Source: Haematobia irritans
Taxonomy: Eukaryota > Arthropoda > Insecta > Diptera > Muscidae
Direction of reading: 5' to 3'
DNA: 64,000 nucleotides
Assembly (NCBI RefSeq): GCF_050003625.1
Contig: NC_134397.1
Coordinates: 65,570,669-65,634,668, forward strand
The notes below the pieces were generated by a model that had not been told where the DNA came from, did no database searches, and saw only the letters and a list, made by a program, of their open reading frames with translations. A program made the translations under genes and the position numbers. Positions 9,690 to 21,761 of the stretch are shown piece after piece. Within the stretch, counting starts at the first letter, position 1. Each line of letters opens with the position of its first letter.

Positions 9690-11300
9690 CAAAATGAAAT
9701 GATGGAAAATATGAGGAATAATAAAATTCAATGCCATAAATGAAAAGAAAAAAAAAAACTAAATCAAATGATCGCACGTGCCACTTGATTTCAAGAAGCA
9801 CTACCATCGGCATATGCCTTATCCACAAAGATCACACTAAACTAGGTAGTCAATGCTTTGGCCAAAGTCACATATTCTCATATACAGCTGCAAGCTAAGA
9901 AGCATATAATTCATCAAGACTTGTAGTACAATCGCCAGTTACTGATAAAAAAAAAAACAGAGGAAAATAAAAAGAAAACTTCAAAGAGGCTATAGCTACA
10001 ACCATATGTGGCAATGAAAAATGGAAAAGCAGCATCAAAATGAGAAAAAAAACAGCAAAAAATAGAAACGATCATAAACTACAAACAACCTCGAAGAAAA
10101 CTTGGTCATCATAAATTGTTGCAGCCGGCGCACGTCTCACCTTGTAGTCTTGCAGAGTCTTTGGAATACATGTTAACTTGGTCAATAAACCAGCAAGTTA
10201 GCAAAGAAGTAAGAAAACAACCATAGGCCAGCTGCCAGGGATATCTACGACTATGACGCTGGGAGTAAATCCAGGTCGTTACAATGGCTTGCGGTGCCAT
10301 GTTGTTGACCAGCCTTCCAGGCAGCTACTCAGCCAGCGTGCACATATTTGTGATGATGTACTTGTTAATGGTTTGGCTCCTTGTTTTACGTCTAAATATC
10401 TCGTAATATGTCCAAAAAGACAAGATCCCATAAAACTCCAACCCAACCCAGTCCAATCCAATCCAAACCCATTCTATGTAGCAAACTTTTGCTTCATCTG
10501 CCACACATTTACTATGGGACGATAACAATTCCTCTTTTATTGTTTTGTGACCACCACGTACACGAGTATATCTCTAGAAATTCGTGGTATTTTTTTCCAT
10601 TTATTTTAGTTTTGTTTTTCTTTGATTTAGCCTGATATCCGTATCACAACTTTTTTTTTTGGTATGATTCGTGAGCCAAGTTCCTAAAGAAAACTAACCA
10701 CAAAAACATGTTGTCTCTCTACTGTCGATGACAATTGGTTAACAACATTTCGTGTGCTGAGCCAGAGCAAGGAACGAGTGTGAATGTTTAGATGGACATA
10801 TTATAGCCATTAATAGCATGGAGTGTAGTAGTCTTAGATCTATGTAGTTCCACACTCCATAAAATTTCTTTTAATCCATTATTAAGTTTTTAATCTGGAT
10901 TGTTGATTTTGTGGTTATGGAATTGTCTTCGTTGTAATGGTTTTTGAAAAAAAAAAAAAAATAATAATAAAGAAAAAAGTGGTTTAATTTCTTTCTAACC
11001 AATTTTATGTGTTTCCGACGTGTGCCATTTGTAAGTTGTCATCATTAGGTAGATGCCACTTCCTTTATTAGATCATTAGATAAACTAGGTTACAGTATTT
11101 AAGACTGATTGACATATATTTTTATGGCACTGGATATATGGGTTGTATTTATTTTCTTTTTCTAATAAAAGAAGTAGGAAATTAAAGAAAAAGGCCTTAA
11201 GTTAAAGTCCAACAACATGAATATGAATCTCTGGACTATGTTGTAGAAACAATGTTGGTAAAATAAATAAATCGACGACATATTAGATTAAAGAACAAAT
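9690..11300. other. Stretch without recognisable gene or transposon
   Basis: AT-rich, mostly non-repetitive sequence. Long A runs (9,748-9,760; 9,945-9,957; 10,947-10,962) and a short imperfect inverted repeat (ATGGAGTGT at 10,818, ACACTCCAT at 10,852) are visible. ORFs of 60-90 codons overlap on both strands without family motifs. It may be single-copy DNA. Confidence 0.5.
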
Positions 11301-11304
11301 TTGT

Positions 11305-13282
11305 CTTCTTGTGAAATAAAATTTTGACAAAATTTTCTATATAAATAAAATTTTGACAAAATTTTTTATAGAAACAAATTTTGACAAAATTTTCTAAAGA
11401 AATAAAAATTTGACAAAATTTTTTATTGGAATAACATTTTGACAAAATTTTCTATAGAAATAAAAATTTGACAAAATTTTTTATAGAAATAAAATGTTGA
11501 CAGAATTTTCTATAGAAATAAAAATTTGACAGAATTTTATATAGAAATAACATTTTGACAAAATTTTCTATAGAAATAAAATTTTAACAAAATTTTCTAT
11601 AGAAATTAAATTTTAACAAGAAATTAAATTAAAAAAAAATAAAATTTTGATAAAATTTTGTATAGAAATAAAATTTTTGACAAAATTTTCTATGGCACTA
11701 AATTTTTGATAAAATTTTCTATAGAAATAAAATTTTGATAAAATTTTTCTATAGAAATAAAAATTTTACAATATTTTCTATAGAAATGAAATTTTGATAA
11801 AATTTTCTATATAAATAAAATTTTGACAAAATTTTTTATAGAAACAAATTTTGACAAAATTTTCTAAAGTAATAAAATTTTGACAAAATTTTCTATAGAA
11901 ATAAAATTTTGACAAAATTGTCTGTAGAAATAAAAATTTGACAAAAATTTTTATAGAAATAAAATTTTGACAGGATTTTCTATAGAAATAAAATTTTGAC
12001 AAAATTTTCTATAGAAATAAAATTGTGACAAAATTTTCTATGGAAATAAAAAGTTGACAAAATTTTCTGTAGAAATAAAATGTTTATAAAATTTTCTATA
12101 GAAATAAAAAGCTTGACGAAATATTCTATAGGAACAACATTTTTTATAGAAATAAAATTTTGACAAAAATGTTTTAACGAAATAAAATTTTGACAAAATT
12201 TTTTATAGCCATAACATTTTGACACAATTTTCTATAGCAATAAAATTTTGACAAAATTTTCTATAGAAATAAAATTTTGACAAAATTTTCTATAGAAATA
12301 AACATTTGACAAAATTTTCTATTGAAATAAAATGTTGACAGAATTTTCCATAGAAATAAAATTTTGACAAAAATTTTTATAGAAATAAAATTTTGATAAA
12401 ATTTTTTAAAGAAATAACATTTTTGACCAAATTTTCTATAAAAATAAAATTTTAACAAAATTTTCTATAGAAATAGAATTTTAACAAAATTTTCTACAGA
12501 AATAAAATTTTTATAAAATTTTGTATAGAAATAAAATTTTTGTCAAAATTTTCTATAGCAATAAATTTGTGACAAAATTTTCTATAGAAATAAAATTTAG
12601 ACAAAATTTTTTATAGAAATAAAATTTTGAGAAAATTTTCTATAAAAATAAAATTTTGACAAAATTTTCTATAGATATAAAATTTTGATAAAATTTTCTA
12701 TAGAAATAAACTTTTGACAAAATTTTCTACAGAAATAACAATTTGACAAAATTTTCTATAAAAATAAAATTTTGACAAAATTTTCTATAGATATAAAATT
12801 TTGACAAAATTTTCTATAGATATAAAATTTTGATAAAATTTTCTATAGAAATAAAATTTTGACAAAATTTTCTACAGAAATAAACATTTGACAAAATTTT
12901 CTATAGAAATAAAATTTTGACAAAAAAATAAAATTTTGACAAAATTTTCTATAGAAATAAAATTTTGAGAAAATTTTCTACTGAAATAAAATTTTTCTAT
13001 AGCAATAAAATTTTGACACAATTTTCTATAGCAATAAAATTTTGACAAAATTTTCTATAGCAATAAAATTTAGACAAAATTTTCTATAAAAATAAAATTT
13101 TGACAAAATTTTCTATAGAAATAAAATTTTTTCTATGGCAATAAAATTTTGACAAAATATTCTATAGCAATAAAATTTTGATAAAATTTTCTACAGAAAT
13201 AAAATTTTGATAAAATTTTCTATAGAAATAAAATTTTTGACAAAATTTTCTATAGCAATAAATTTTTGATAAAATTTGGTAT
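11305..13282 (+). repeat. Large 29-bp minisatellite array
   Basis: About 65 units of AAAATTTTGAC plus AAAATTTTCTATAGAAAT in one orientation. The exact 29-bp step can be read at 12,242 and 12,271. Common variants are GATA for GACA, CAATAAA for AAATAAA, and AAAATTTG. Relative to the main part of the 5.96-7.41 kb array it is inverted. Non-coding. Confidence 0.93.
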
Positions 13283-13612
13283 AATGGAAATTTTCTTAAT
13301 TTTTAAATAAAAGCTTATTTCAAACAATTAATTTTTTCATCAAACTAAAAACATAAAGTCAGATAAGAAAGTAATTGAAAATTGTTACGTTTTTTAATTC
13401 AAAAAACTAATTGAGGTTTGCAATCAACATCAAATAAATTTTTAATTGAATCTATTATAAAGTGAAATTTTCATATCAAATCAATTCATTTTTTAATTAA
13501 ATATTTTTTTATGTCCAATAAAAACTGTGAGCGATACTATCATTTTCATATTTGAAGACATTTCAATTAAAAATTAATTTCATGATTGAATCAGAAAAAA
13601 TATTTTGTGTGT
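13283..13612. mobile_element. AT-rich MITE-like sequence
   Basis: It contains blocks rich in CAATTAATTTTT and TTTTTAATTGAATC and ends near AAATATTTTGTGTGTAC. It resembles the TA-flanked elements at 52,305-52,502 and 61,223-61,484. One end is not clear because it merges with the minisatellite. Confidence 0.4.
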
Positions 13613-13933
13613 ACATAAATATGTTTTGATTTATCTCCTCTTATAACTTATTCCCCCAGTGTGTCATTATTTTGTAGCCAAATGTTACGTTTCCTACATT
13701 GACAAATGGTAAATTAGGCTTTAATTAAGTAGTTGTTTTTTTATTGTTGGCTATTACTGTGTCCGCTAATTGATTTCATAGTATATAGATAACCAAATAG
13801 GTAATTTTTTCATTTGTTACGAAGAAAAATGGTGATTTTGTGTAAACGATTATAGCCAAATACCTGACAATGGGTTATGCTTTTATACGCTACACCAGTG
13901 ATTTATGGAATTTTAAATTCGATTTGTACATTA

Positions 13934-14287
13934 CACAGGAAAAAAATACAATCACAAAATTATTTGGTCCAAATAAAATTTTAATACTATCAGTCCCCAA
14001 TTAAATTGAAAATAATTCGATTTTTCATTTGTCTTCATATAGAATCTGCACCTGCAATTGAATCATTTTGATCTTTAATCCAAAAATTGAAAATTTCCGT
14101 AAATTTAACAAATTTTTTGAGGGCAAAAATGTTTTCTTTTAAATTAAGGAAATATCCCAAACTTTATGAAAGAAAATTAATTATAAACTTTTTTTGTTGA
14201 AAATTTCTTTATATTAACAAAATTTGCATTTGATATTTTCTAAACATGAAGGGTACACAATGAGTAGATTAATATTTTCTTTCTGTG
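13934..14287. mobile_element. MITE, CACAGGAAAAA ends, TA target duplication
   Basis: A 354-bp element begins CACAGGAAAAAAATACAATC and ends ATATTTTCTTTCTGTG, with TA on both sides (13,932-13,933 and 14,288-14,289). AT-rich interior, no coding sequence. Confidence 0.7.
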
Positions 14288-14513
14288 TAGGTCCACCATC
14301 AGATTATAAAGCAGTGTTTCAACAGTAAGAACTGGAAATGCCCATATTAAATATATATTTTTAATAAATATGGTATCACATTAGAGTGAATGTCAAAGTG
14401 AGATTGAAGGGGTACGGCTTGCCACTATAACCTATGTTAAAAGGAACAATTTATCTTACTTCAAAGACATTCGACTTGAGCGGGAAAATAAACATTTTGA
14501 AAATCCTACACTG

Positions 14514-14660
14514 AAAAAAAATATTGACATACCATGAAAAATTAATATTATGACATACAATTTACACAAAAGGTGCTGCAAAATTGGCGCAGAAGCGATT
14601 AATTTAACATGGACTTGTCATAGGACGAATGTCCAGCATTTCAAAAGCCGTCTTAACTTT
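14514..14660. mobile_element. MITE end fragments
   Basis: CACTGAAAAAAAATATTGAC at about 14,515 is one terminus of the CACTG family. From about 14,568 the sequence GAAGCGATTAATTTAACATG matches the interior of the CCCAGCAAAA family (compare 38,180-38,200 and 54,900-54,970). Both pieces are incomplete. Confidence 0.45.
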
Positions 14661-14733
14661 CAGGAAAAATTTTCATACATACATCTTTAAGCGGGTGACG
14701 CAAATTTCAAAGATTCGGCTCCTAAATTAAATA

Positions 14734-16413
14734 AAACAAGTATATACGGCCGTAAGTTCGGCCAGGCCGAATCTTATGTACCCTCCACCATGGATTGCGT
14801 AGAAACTTCTACGAAAGACTGCCATCCACAATCGAAATACTTGGGTTGTAGTATCTTAAAACTTCTTAACATCGTTTTCTAAATTGTAAGTTAGTCCATA
14901 CGTGGTATATATTAGAGAAAAAAGTTATGAATAGTAAGTCCACAAATAATTACGAATCGATATGGACTTTTTCACGGTAGAGAGCCAGAATTGAAATATG
15001 GGGGTCGCTTATATGGGGGCTATATACAATTATGAACTTGATATGGACCAATTTTTGTGTGATTGGAAATTGATTTATCCGAGGGATATATATAACTATA
15101 GACCGATATGGACCTTCTTAGCCACGGTTGTTAACGGCCATATACTATCACAATGTACCAAATTTCAACTCACTCGGATGAAATTTGCTCCTCCAAGAGG
15201 CTCCAAAACCAAATCTCGGGATCGGTTTATATGGGGCTATATATGATTATGGACTGATATGGACCACTTTTGCCATGGTTGTTAAATATCATATACGATC
15301 ACCACGTACCAAATTTCAAGCAGATCGGATGAATTTTGCTTCTCCAAAAGGCACCGGAGGTCAAATCTGGGGATCGGTTTATATGGGAGCTATATACAAT
15401 TATGGGCTGATAGGAACCAATTCCTGCATGGTTGTTGGATACCATATACTAACATCACGTACCAAATTTCAACCGAATGGGAAGAATTTTGCTTTTCCAA
15501 GGGGCTCTGAAGGTCAAATCTGGGAACGGTTTATATGGGGCCTATATATAATTATGGACCCATTTCGACCAATTTTTGCATGGGAGTTTGAGGCCATATA
15601 TTAACACCACGTACCAAATTTCAACTGAATCGGATGAATTTTGGTCTTCCAAGAGGCTCCGGAGGTCAAATCTGGTGATCGGTTTATATGGGGGCTATAT
15701 ATAAGTATGGACCGATGTAAACCAATTTTTGCATGGTTGTTAAAGACCATATACCAACACCATGTACCAAATTTCAGCCGGATCGGATGAAATTTGCTTC
15801 TCTTAGAGGCTTCGCAAGCCAAATCGGGGGATCGGTTTATATGGGGGCTATATATAATTATGGACCGATGTGGACCAATTTTGGCATGGTTGTTAGAGAC
15901 CATATACTAACACCATGTACAAAATTTCAACCGGATCGGATGAAATTTGCTTCTCTTAGAGGCTCCGCAAGCCAAATCGGGGGATCGGTTTATATGGGGG
16001 CTATATATAATTATGGACCGATGTGGACCAATTTTTGTATGATTGTTAGAGACCATATATTAACACCATGTACCAAATTTCAGCCAGATCGGATGAAATT
16101 TGCTTCTCTTAGTGCAATCGCAAGCCAAATTTGGGGGTCCGTTTATATGGACCCGATATGGCCCATTTGCAATACCATCAGACCTACATCAATAACAACT
16201 AATTGTGCCAAGTTTAAAGTCGATAGCTTGTTTCGTTCGGAAGTTAGCGTGATTTCAACAGACGGACGGACGGACGGACATGCTCAGATCGACTCAGAAT
16301 TTCACCACGACCCAGAATATATATACTTTATGGTGTCTTAGAGCAATATTTCGATGTGTTACAAACGGAATGACAAAGTTAATATGCCCCCATCCTATGG
16401 TGGAGGGTATAAA
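14734..16413 (-). mobile_element. DINE-1-like element with 153-bp central repeats
   Basis: On the minus strand the 5' end is TTATACCCTCCACCATAGG (near 16,410). Then come the AAAGTATATATATTCTGG core, a GTCC microsatellite (about 16,259-16,279), the AAGCTATCGACTT block, about seven central repeats, and a 3' hairpin TTCGGCCTGGCCGAAC with CTTGTTTT (14,734-14,775). Almost every DINE-1 landmark is present. The element has no gene of its own; a Helentron elsewhere would have to move it. Confidence 0.85.
14998..16160 (-). repeat. Central tandem repeats, period 152-153 bp
   Basis: The ATCGGTTTATATGGG landmark falls at 15,221, 15,373, 15,525, 15,678, 15,831, 15,984 and 16,137, steps of 152, 152, 153, 153, 153 and 153. 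Because 153 is 51 codons, each strand has a frame open through several units (51-residue repeats with MGAIYNYG or NRSPDLAC). No start context, homology or composition supports a protein. Confidence 0.9.
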
Positions 16414-16848
16414 AAGTATATACAGCGGTAAGTTCGGCCGGACCGAATCTTAAATACCCACCACCATGAATCAAATATAATAGTTTCCTTTAAAAATTGT
16501 TCGTCGTAGCGGTTTATTTGATAATATATAGAATTTCAGAGGGTTTTATGACAAATATTCTCCCAAGCAGATCAGTTCCACCAGTACGCTTTCCGAAGAT
16601 ACATTTAAATTCTACCTATGAAGACTAGATCAGATTCTGGATTTATAAGAACCAGTTTTGTATGAGTTTTATAGGAGTCATAATCGTATCATGTAAGTGT
16701 GCAACAAAATGATTAAATAACTATTGGATCTAAAATCTGTAGATTTGTATCCTCCATTACTTAAATGATTACGAGTAAAGTAAGTAAAATCTGAAAATAT
16801 TACATTCAATTTCAAGCAATTTTCATGACCAGTGCGCCTTCTATACCC

Positions 16849-17906
16849 CCCAGCAAAAAAATTGGAAGTTGTTCCACAAACATTTCTTTTAAAGCCCATC
16901 CCAGAAGCCCCCATCGATTTTTTTTCAACTTCCGATGCAGTCCTTTTGGACAAGCCCAAAAACATTTCTTCTAAAGCGCAATGTGGGATCCCATATCGAT
17001 TTTGTTCTACTTCCGATGCAGTCGTTGTGAACAAGTATTAGAAAGTACGCAATCAGGATATTTTAAGTGCAAATTTTGGGCACTTAAATTTTACAAAAAA
17101 AAAAAAAAATAATAAAAAACTAGCAAATTAATAAAAAAGTAAAAAAAATTAAAAAAAAATAAATTCCATCCCCGCTGGGATTTGAACCTATGCCGTTTGA
17201 CTTTTTCTCTTCCAGTTCTTTTGAGAAGGTTTTGCAAATTATGAGAATATTTAATTTTTTTTGTTGATTTTTACTGGAAAAAATATATTTATACGAAAAT
17301 ATATGCCGAAAATAAAAATAAAAACGATCCATAACTTCAAAAAAATGTTTTTTTTTTTTTTAATATTTGATAAAAAAAATTGCCGCTGGTGAGATTGGAA
17401 CCTGCGTTTCTTATTTTTTCATCCATACTAATAAAAAACATCTGGAGAAGCAATTAGAATTCCTTGGTGTCGTATTACCATCATACCACAAACATTTGAA
17501 TTGACCTTTCGACGCTTTATGTTCAATGGCGTTTGTGGCTGAGTGTGCTAAGGAGTTCTGTTATGGTGCCAACAAACCCAGGTTAAACCCCTGGTCCGAG
17601 CGAAAAAGGTTTTCAAATTGTAAAAAAATAGATAATAGAAAAATATTAGTGTGATAAAAAATATGGATGAAAAAAAAGTGAAATTGGTTGAAAAAAAAAA
17701 ATTTTTTTTCGCTTTTTAAATTTCTTCATTCAAATTAACTTCCAGGGCACAACTTCTAAAGCAATGCAAAGGATCCAAAAAGGGAGTACTTCCATCCTAT
17801 GACAAGCCCATGTAAAATTTATTGGAAATGATCCAAGTTTGCACTACTTCCAGATCACAGCTTGGGGATCCAAACTACTTTTTTTGGAAGCTCTTTTTTT
17901 GCTGGG
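16849..17906. mobile_element. MITE, CCCAGCAAAAAA ends
   Basis: A 1,058-bp element starts CCCAGCAAAAAAATTGGAAG and ends CTCTTTTTTTGCTGGG. Near the left end an 82-bp segment is tandemly doubled (CATTTCTTTTAAAGC at 16,881 and CATTTCTTCTAAAGC at 16,963), which creates a spurious minus-strand ORF. The interior contains sequences resembling tRNA B boxes. Related copies lie at 38.1-39.1, 39.96-40.37 and 54.2-55.0 kb. TSD ambiguous. Confidence 0.7.
17525..17610 (+). other. tRNA-like segment inside MITE
   Basis: TGGCTGAGTGTGCTAAGG resembles a tRNA A box (TGGCNNAGTGG). AGGTTAAACCCCTGG about 40 bp later resembles a B box with one base missing. Two more B-box-like strings occur nearby on the minus strand (near 17,180 and 17,395). 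This could be a captured SINE or tRNA pseudogene. A cloverleaf is not evident, so it is not called as a tRNA. Confidence 0.3.
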
Positions 17907-18235
17907 CTCAAGAAGTGAATATCGGTCCAGATTTTAAATTTTAGGCAAATTGTATAAAAACTACGGTTTATAGAAGCCCAAGAAATAAAATCGGGAGATC
18001 GGTCTATATAGGGGCTAATCAAAACACGGACCGATAATCATCATTTTCGGCACTCCTCTTTACAGGCCTAAAATACCCCTAGATTTCCAATTTCAGGCAA
18101 ATTGGATAAAAACTACGAATTCTAGAAGCCCAAGAAGTAAAATCGGGAGATCGCTCTATATGGGAGCTATATCAAAACATGGACCGATAATCAACATCTT
18201 CGACACACCACTTTATGGTCTTACATCGAAAAATC

Positions 18236-20533
18236 AATTTCCGACTATATAAAGTATATATATTCTTGATCAGGTAGTCTTCAATAATGAAGCAATCGTG
18301 CTGAAATTTTGCACAAAGTCGTCTTTTGTCTGCAGACAGGTCAAGTTCGAAGATGGGCTATATCGGTCCAGGTTTTGATATAGTCCCCATATAAACCGAC
18401 CTCCCGATTTGGGATCTTGGGCTTATAGAAACCGTAGTTTTTATCAAATTCGCCTAAAATTGGAAATCTTGACCTATTTTAGGACCATGAAGAGGTGTGC
18501 CAAAATTGGTGAGCATCGGTCCATGTTTTGGTATAGCCCCCATATAGACCGATCTCCCGATTTTACTTATTGGGCTTATAACAAGTAAGGAAAGTCTAAA
18601 GTCGGGCGGGGCCGACTATATTATACCCTGCACCACTTTGTATATCTAAATTTTCGATACCATATCACATCCGTCAAATATGTTGGGGGCTATATATAAA
18701 GGTTTGTCCCAAATACATACATTTAAATATCACTCGATTTGGACAGAATTTGATAGACTTTTACAAAATCTATAGACTCAAAATTTAAGTTGGCTAATGC
18801 ACTAGGGTGGAACACAATTTTAGTAAAAAAATATGGGAAACATTTAAATCTGAAGCAATTTTAAGGAAACTTCGCAAAAGTTTATTTATGATTTATCGCT
18901 CGATATATATGTATTAGAAGTTTAGGAAAATTAGAGTCATTTTTACAACTTTTCGACTAAGCAGTGGCGATTTTACAAGGAAAATGTTGGTATTTTGACC
19001 ATTTTTGTCGAAATCAGAAAAACATATATATGGGAGATATATCTAAATCTGAACCGATGTCAACCAAATTTGGCACGCATAGCTACAATGCTAATTCTAC
19101 TCCCTGTGCAAAATTTCAACTAAATCGGAGTTAAAAATTTACCTCTATGGTCATATGAGTGTAAATCGGGCGAAAGCTATATATGGGAGCTATATGTAAA
19201 TCTGAACCGATTTCAACCAAATTTGGCACGCATAGCTATAATGCTAATTCTACTCCCTGTGCAAAATTTCAACCAAATTGGGGTAAAACTCTGGCTTCTG
19301 GGACCGTATTAGTCCATATCGGGCGAAATATATATATGGGAGCTGTATCTAAATCTGAACCGATTTCAATAAAATTTGGCACACTTGACTACAGTACTAA
19401 TTGTTCTTCTTGTGCAAAATTTTAAGCAAATTAGAATAAAACTCTGGCTTCTGGGGCCATATAAGTCCATATCGGGCGAAATATATATATGGGAGCTATA
19501 TCTAAATCTGAACCGATTTCTTTCAAAATCAATAGGGATCTATTCTGAGCCAAAACACATACTTGTGCCAACTTTGAAGTCGATTGGACTAAAACTGCGA
19601 CCTAGACTTTGATTACAAAAATGTGTTCACGGACAGACGGACATCGCTATATCGACTCAAGAGCCCACCCTGAGCATTTTTGCCAAAGACACCATGTGTC
19701 TATCTCGTCTCCTTCTGGGTGTTGCAAACATATGCACTAACTTATAATACCCTGTTCCACAGTGTGGTGCAGGGTATAAAAATCGTAGTAGTTTTTCCAA
19801 TTTGCATCAAATTGAAAACTTAGAGATAGCTTAGGACCATAAAAAGGTGTGCCAAAAATGGTGAATATAGGTCCATGTTTTCATATAGCCCCCTTATAGA
19901 CCGATATTACTAGGTATTACTTCTTGGGCTTACAGAATCCGTAGCTTTTATCCAATTTGCCTGAAATTGGAAATCTAGAGGTATTATAGGACCATAAAGA
20001 GGCGCACCGAAAATGGTGAGTATCGGTCAATGTTTTAGTATAGCCCGATCTCCCGAATTTACTTTTTGGGCTTATAGAAACCGTAGTTTTTATCTGATTT
20101 GCCTGAAATTGTAAATATACTGGAATTTTAGAATTAAAAAAACATGCATCGAATTTAGTTTTTATCGGTCCATTTGGTAAGGCCTCCATATAGGCCTTAC
20201 CAATTTCGATTTCACTTCTTGATGGTATGGAAGGGGCACTGATCATGCAAATTGCTTGAAACTGAATATAGAATTTCCAGATTTACTTCTTGTAATCATT
20301 TAAATAATGGGGATGAAAATCTACAGATTTTAGATTTCAAATCAAGGCGTAATTTTCATAGGTAAAAATCTTTAAATTTATCTTCGGAAAGTGTACTGGT
20401 TGAACTGGTCTGCTTGGGAGAATATCTGTCATCAATCCCCCTGAAATTTCATAGGAAACTATAATATTTGATTCATGGTGGTGGGTATTTAAGATTCGAC
20501 CCAGCCGAACTTACTGCTTTATATACTTGTTTC
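18236..20533 (+). mobile_element. DINE-like element, subfamily 4, interrupted by another DINE
   Basis: It begins within the 5' region (ATATAAAGTATATATATTCT, then TGATCAGGTAGTCTTC), followed by central units with CCCATATAAACCGACCTCCC. It is cut at 18,580 by a complete minus-strand DINE, resumes at 19,783 in register (CGTAGTAGTTTTTCC continues CTTATA...CCGTAG), and ends at a hairpin-like GATTCGACCCAGCCGAAC with CTTGTTTC. No GTCC microsatellite is visible in this copy. Confidence 0.7.
18581..19782 (-). mobile_element. Complete DINE-1-like element nested in another DINE
   Basis: The right end, TGGTGCAGGGTATAA, and a nearby TTATAATACCCTGTTCCAC form the 5' hairpin on the minus strand. Central units with GAACCGATTTCAACC repeat at 153 bp (TTTGGCACGCAT at 19,071 and 19,224, then 19,377). 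The 3' end is a GTCGGGCGGGGCCGAC hairpin adjoining AACAAGTAAGG at 18,581. Same subfamily as 1,301-2,205 and 56,513-59,093. Confidence 0.85.
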
Positions 20534-21760
20534 TTTAGATGTACTTACTTCAAATCTGTATAGCTAAAAAAATTTGTCATAAAAACAGTATAACTTTTGG
20601 GATCCTGAAGTGCAGAATTATAATCCAGATTTTTGCGTTCATAGAGCTACCTTAATTCGCCTATAACCTAACCTTTCTCCATAGTGTATCCGCTGCATAT
20701 GAATTTACTTTTTGTTTTTGGGTGATTTTAATATTGGTCATTGCTAAAACTGGCTTTGTTTGATGTTTGTCCATATGTATCTGGGTGTATGTGATTGTAT
20801 AAAAATTCGTTTATTATTCACTAAGCCATCGTTGTCGTCGGTCGATATGCGATGATGATGACGATGAAGCGTAATCAAATAGTAAGCGAACGCGCGTAAG
20901 GGGTCAGTGAACTTAATGGCAAAAAAAATTTTTTTGTATGAAAAATTTTGTATTTTGATTTGTTTTATTTATAAAAAACCAACTCATAGCCAAATTCTCA
21001 CACACACACACACACACACACACTCATATTCAATTGAGTTCCTCTTATACCCTGGTATCTTCTAACGATATGAATACAGAAATATCCTATATAGTGAAGC
21101 TACATTTACTCATTTGTATATACAGAGATATAATCATCATAGATTCGTAGGTTGATAATGAGATACAAATGGAGATTTTGCAGATACATTTTTTTTGTTG
21201 GCTACCTTCATTCTATCTAAAAGACGAGCTTTCTTTGCCATAGTTTTTTTTTGTTTTGTTTGTTTGTGGATGTCATACTCCAGCGTGTTGTTGTGGTATC
21301 CCCACCTAAACTTTTTCTTCTTGCTGTTGTTGTTATTGCTCATTGTATAGTTTTTTTTTTTTGGGTGAATATAAATTTGAATTTTTTTGGCATTACTTTG
21401 GTATGTTGTTGGATTTTGGAGGTAGGGTTCTAGTGGTGTGCCCAAATGCTTGTGGGTTTTAAGATGAGAAATGTATGAGGTTTAAGTGTTTGAAAATCGA
21501 TAATGTTCGACATAAATTTTAATGTTTATGAAGTGTTCATCATTATTGTATTCTGGGAGCGTGGCTTGATAATAAAGACAAAAACAAACTACGCTAACAA
21601 GTAAATACGATCAAATACTAAGTACTCTCAAAATTCTTCTTTTGCTGTCTGGGTTTTAGATGCAAACGCAGCTTCAAGCTATTGAGGAATGTTGACTAAA
21701 ATGGGGCCAGTTTGGGACCTATGTTGAATATTTTTAATGATTAAAGTAAATATTAATTCT
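20534..21760. other. Stretch without recognisable gene; CA microsatellite
   Basis: A pure CA run lies at about 20,998-21,023, and T-rich tracts at 21,186-21,365. A 102-codon minus-strand ORF at 21,137-21,445 is Asn/Lys-rich because it translates these tracts, and has no motif. A GATGATGACGATGA run lies near 20,850. Otherwise the sequence looks unique. Confidence 0.5.
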
Positions 21761-21761
21761 A

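Larger units (their letters stand above)
16414..18235 (-). mobile_element. DINE-like element, subfamily 4, split by a MITE
   Basis: The 3' hairpin end (GTTCGGCCGGACCGAA in the plus reading) lies directly against the previous DINE. The segment with CAAGCAGATCAGTTCCACCA matches the 3' part of the copy ending at 20,533 (inverse). It is interrupted by the MITE at 16,849-17,906. Central units resume after it, with AAATCGGGAGATCGGTCTAT at about 152-bp spacing (AGAAGCCCA at about 17,972 and 18,124). Confidence 0.65.

Noticed and set aside
10818..10860. Short inverted repeat ATGGAGTGT / ACACTCCAT
   Set aside because: Nine-base arms with a 25-base loop are expected by chance in a window this size.
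11305..13282. CRISPR-like array
   Set aside because: Units are directly adjacent with no unique spacers, and this is eukaryotic minisatellite DNA.
16678..17034. 118-codon minus-strand ORF with an internal repeat
   Set aside because: It lies largely in the CCCAGCAAAA MITE, where an 82-bp duplication gives the repeated peptide.
21137..21445. 102-codon minus-strand ORF
   Set aside because: Low-complexity Asn/Lys-rich translation of T-rich tracts. No motif, no start context, overlapping frames on the other strand.
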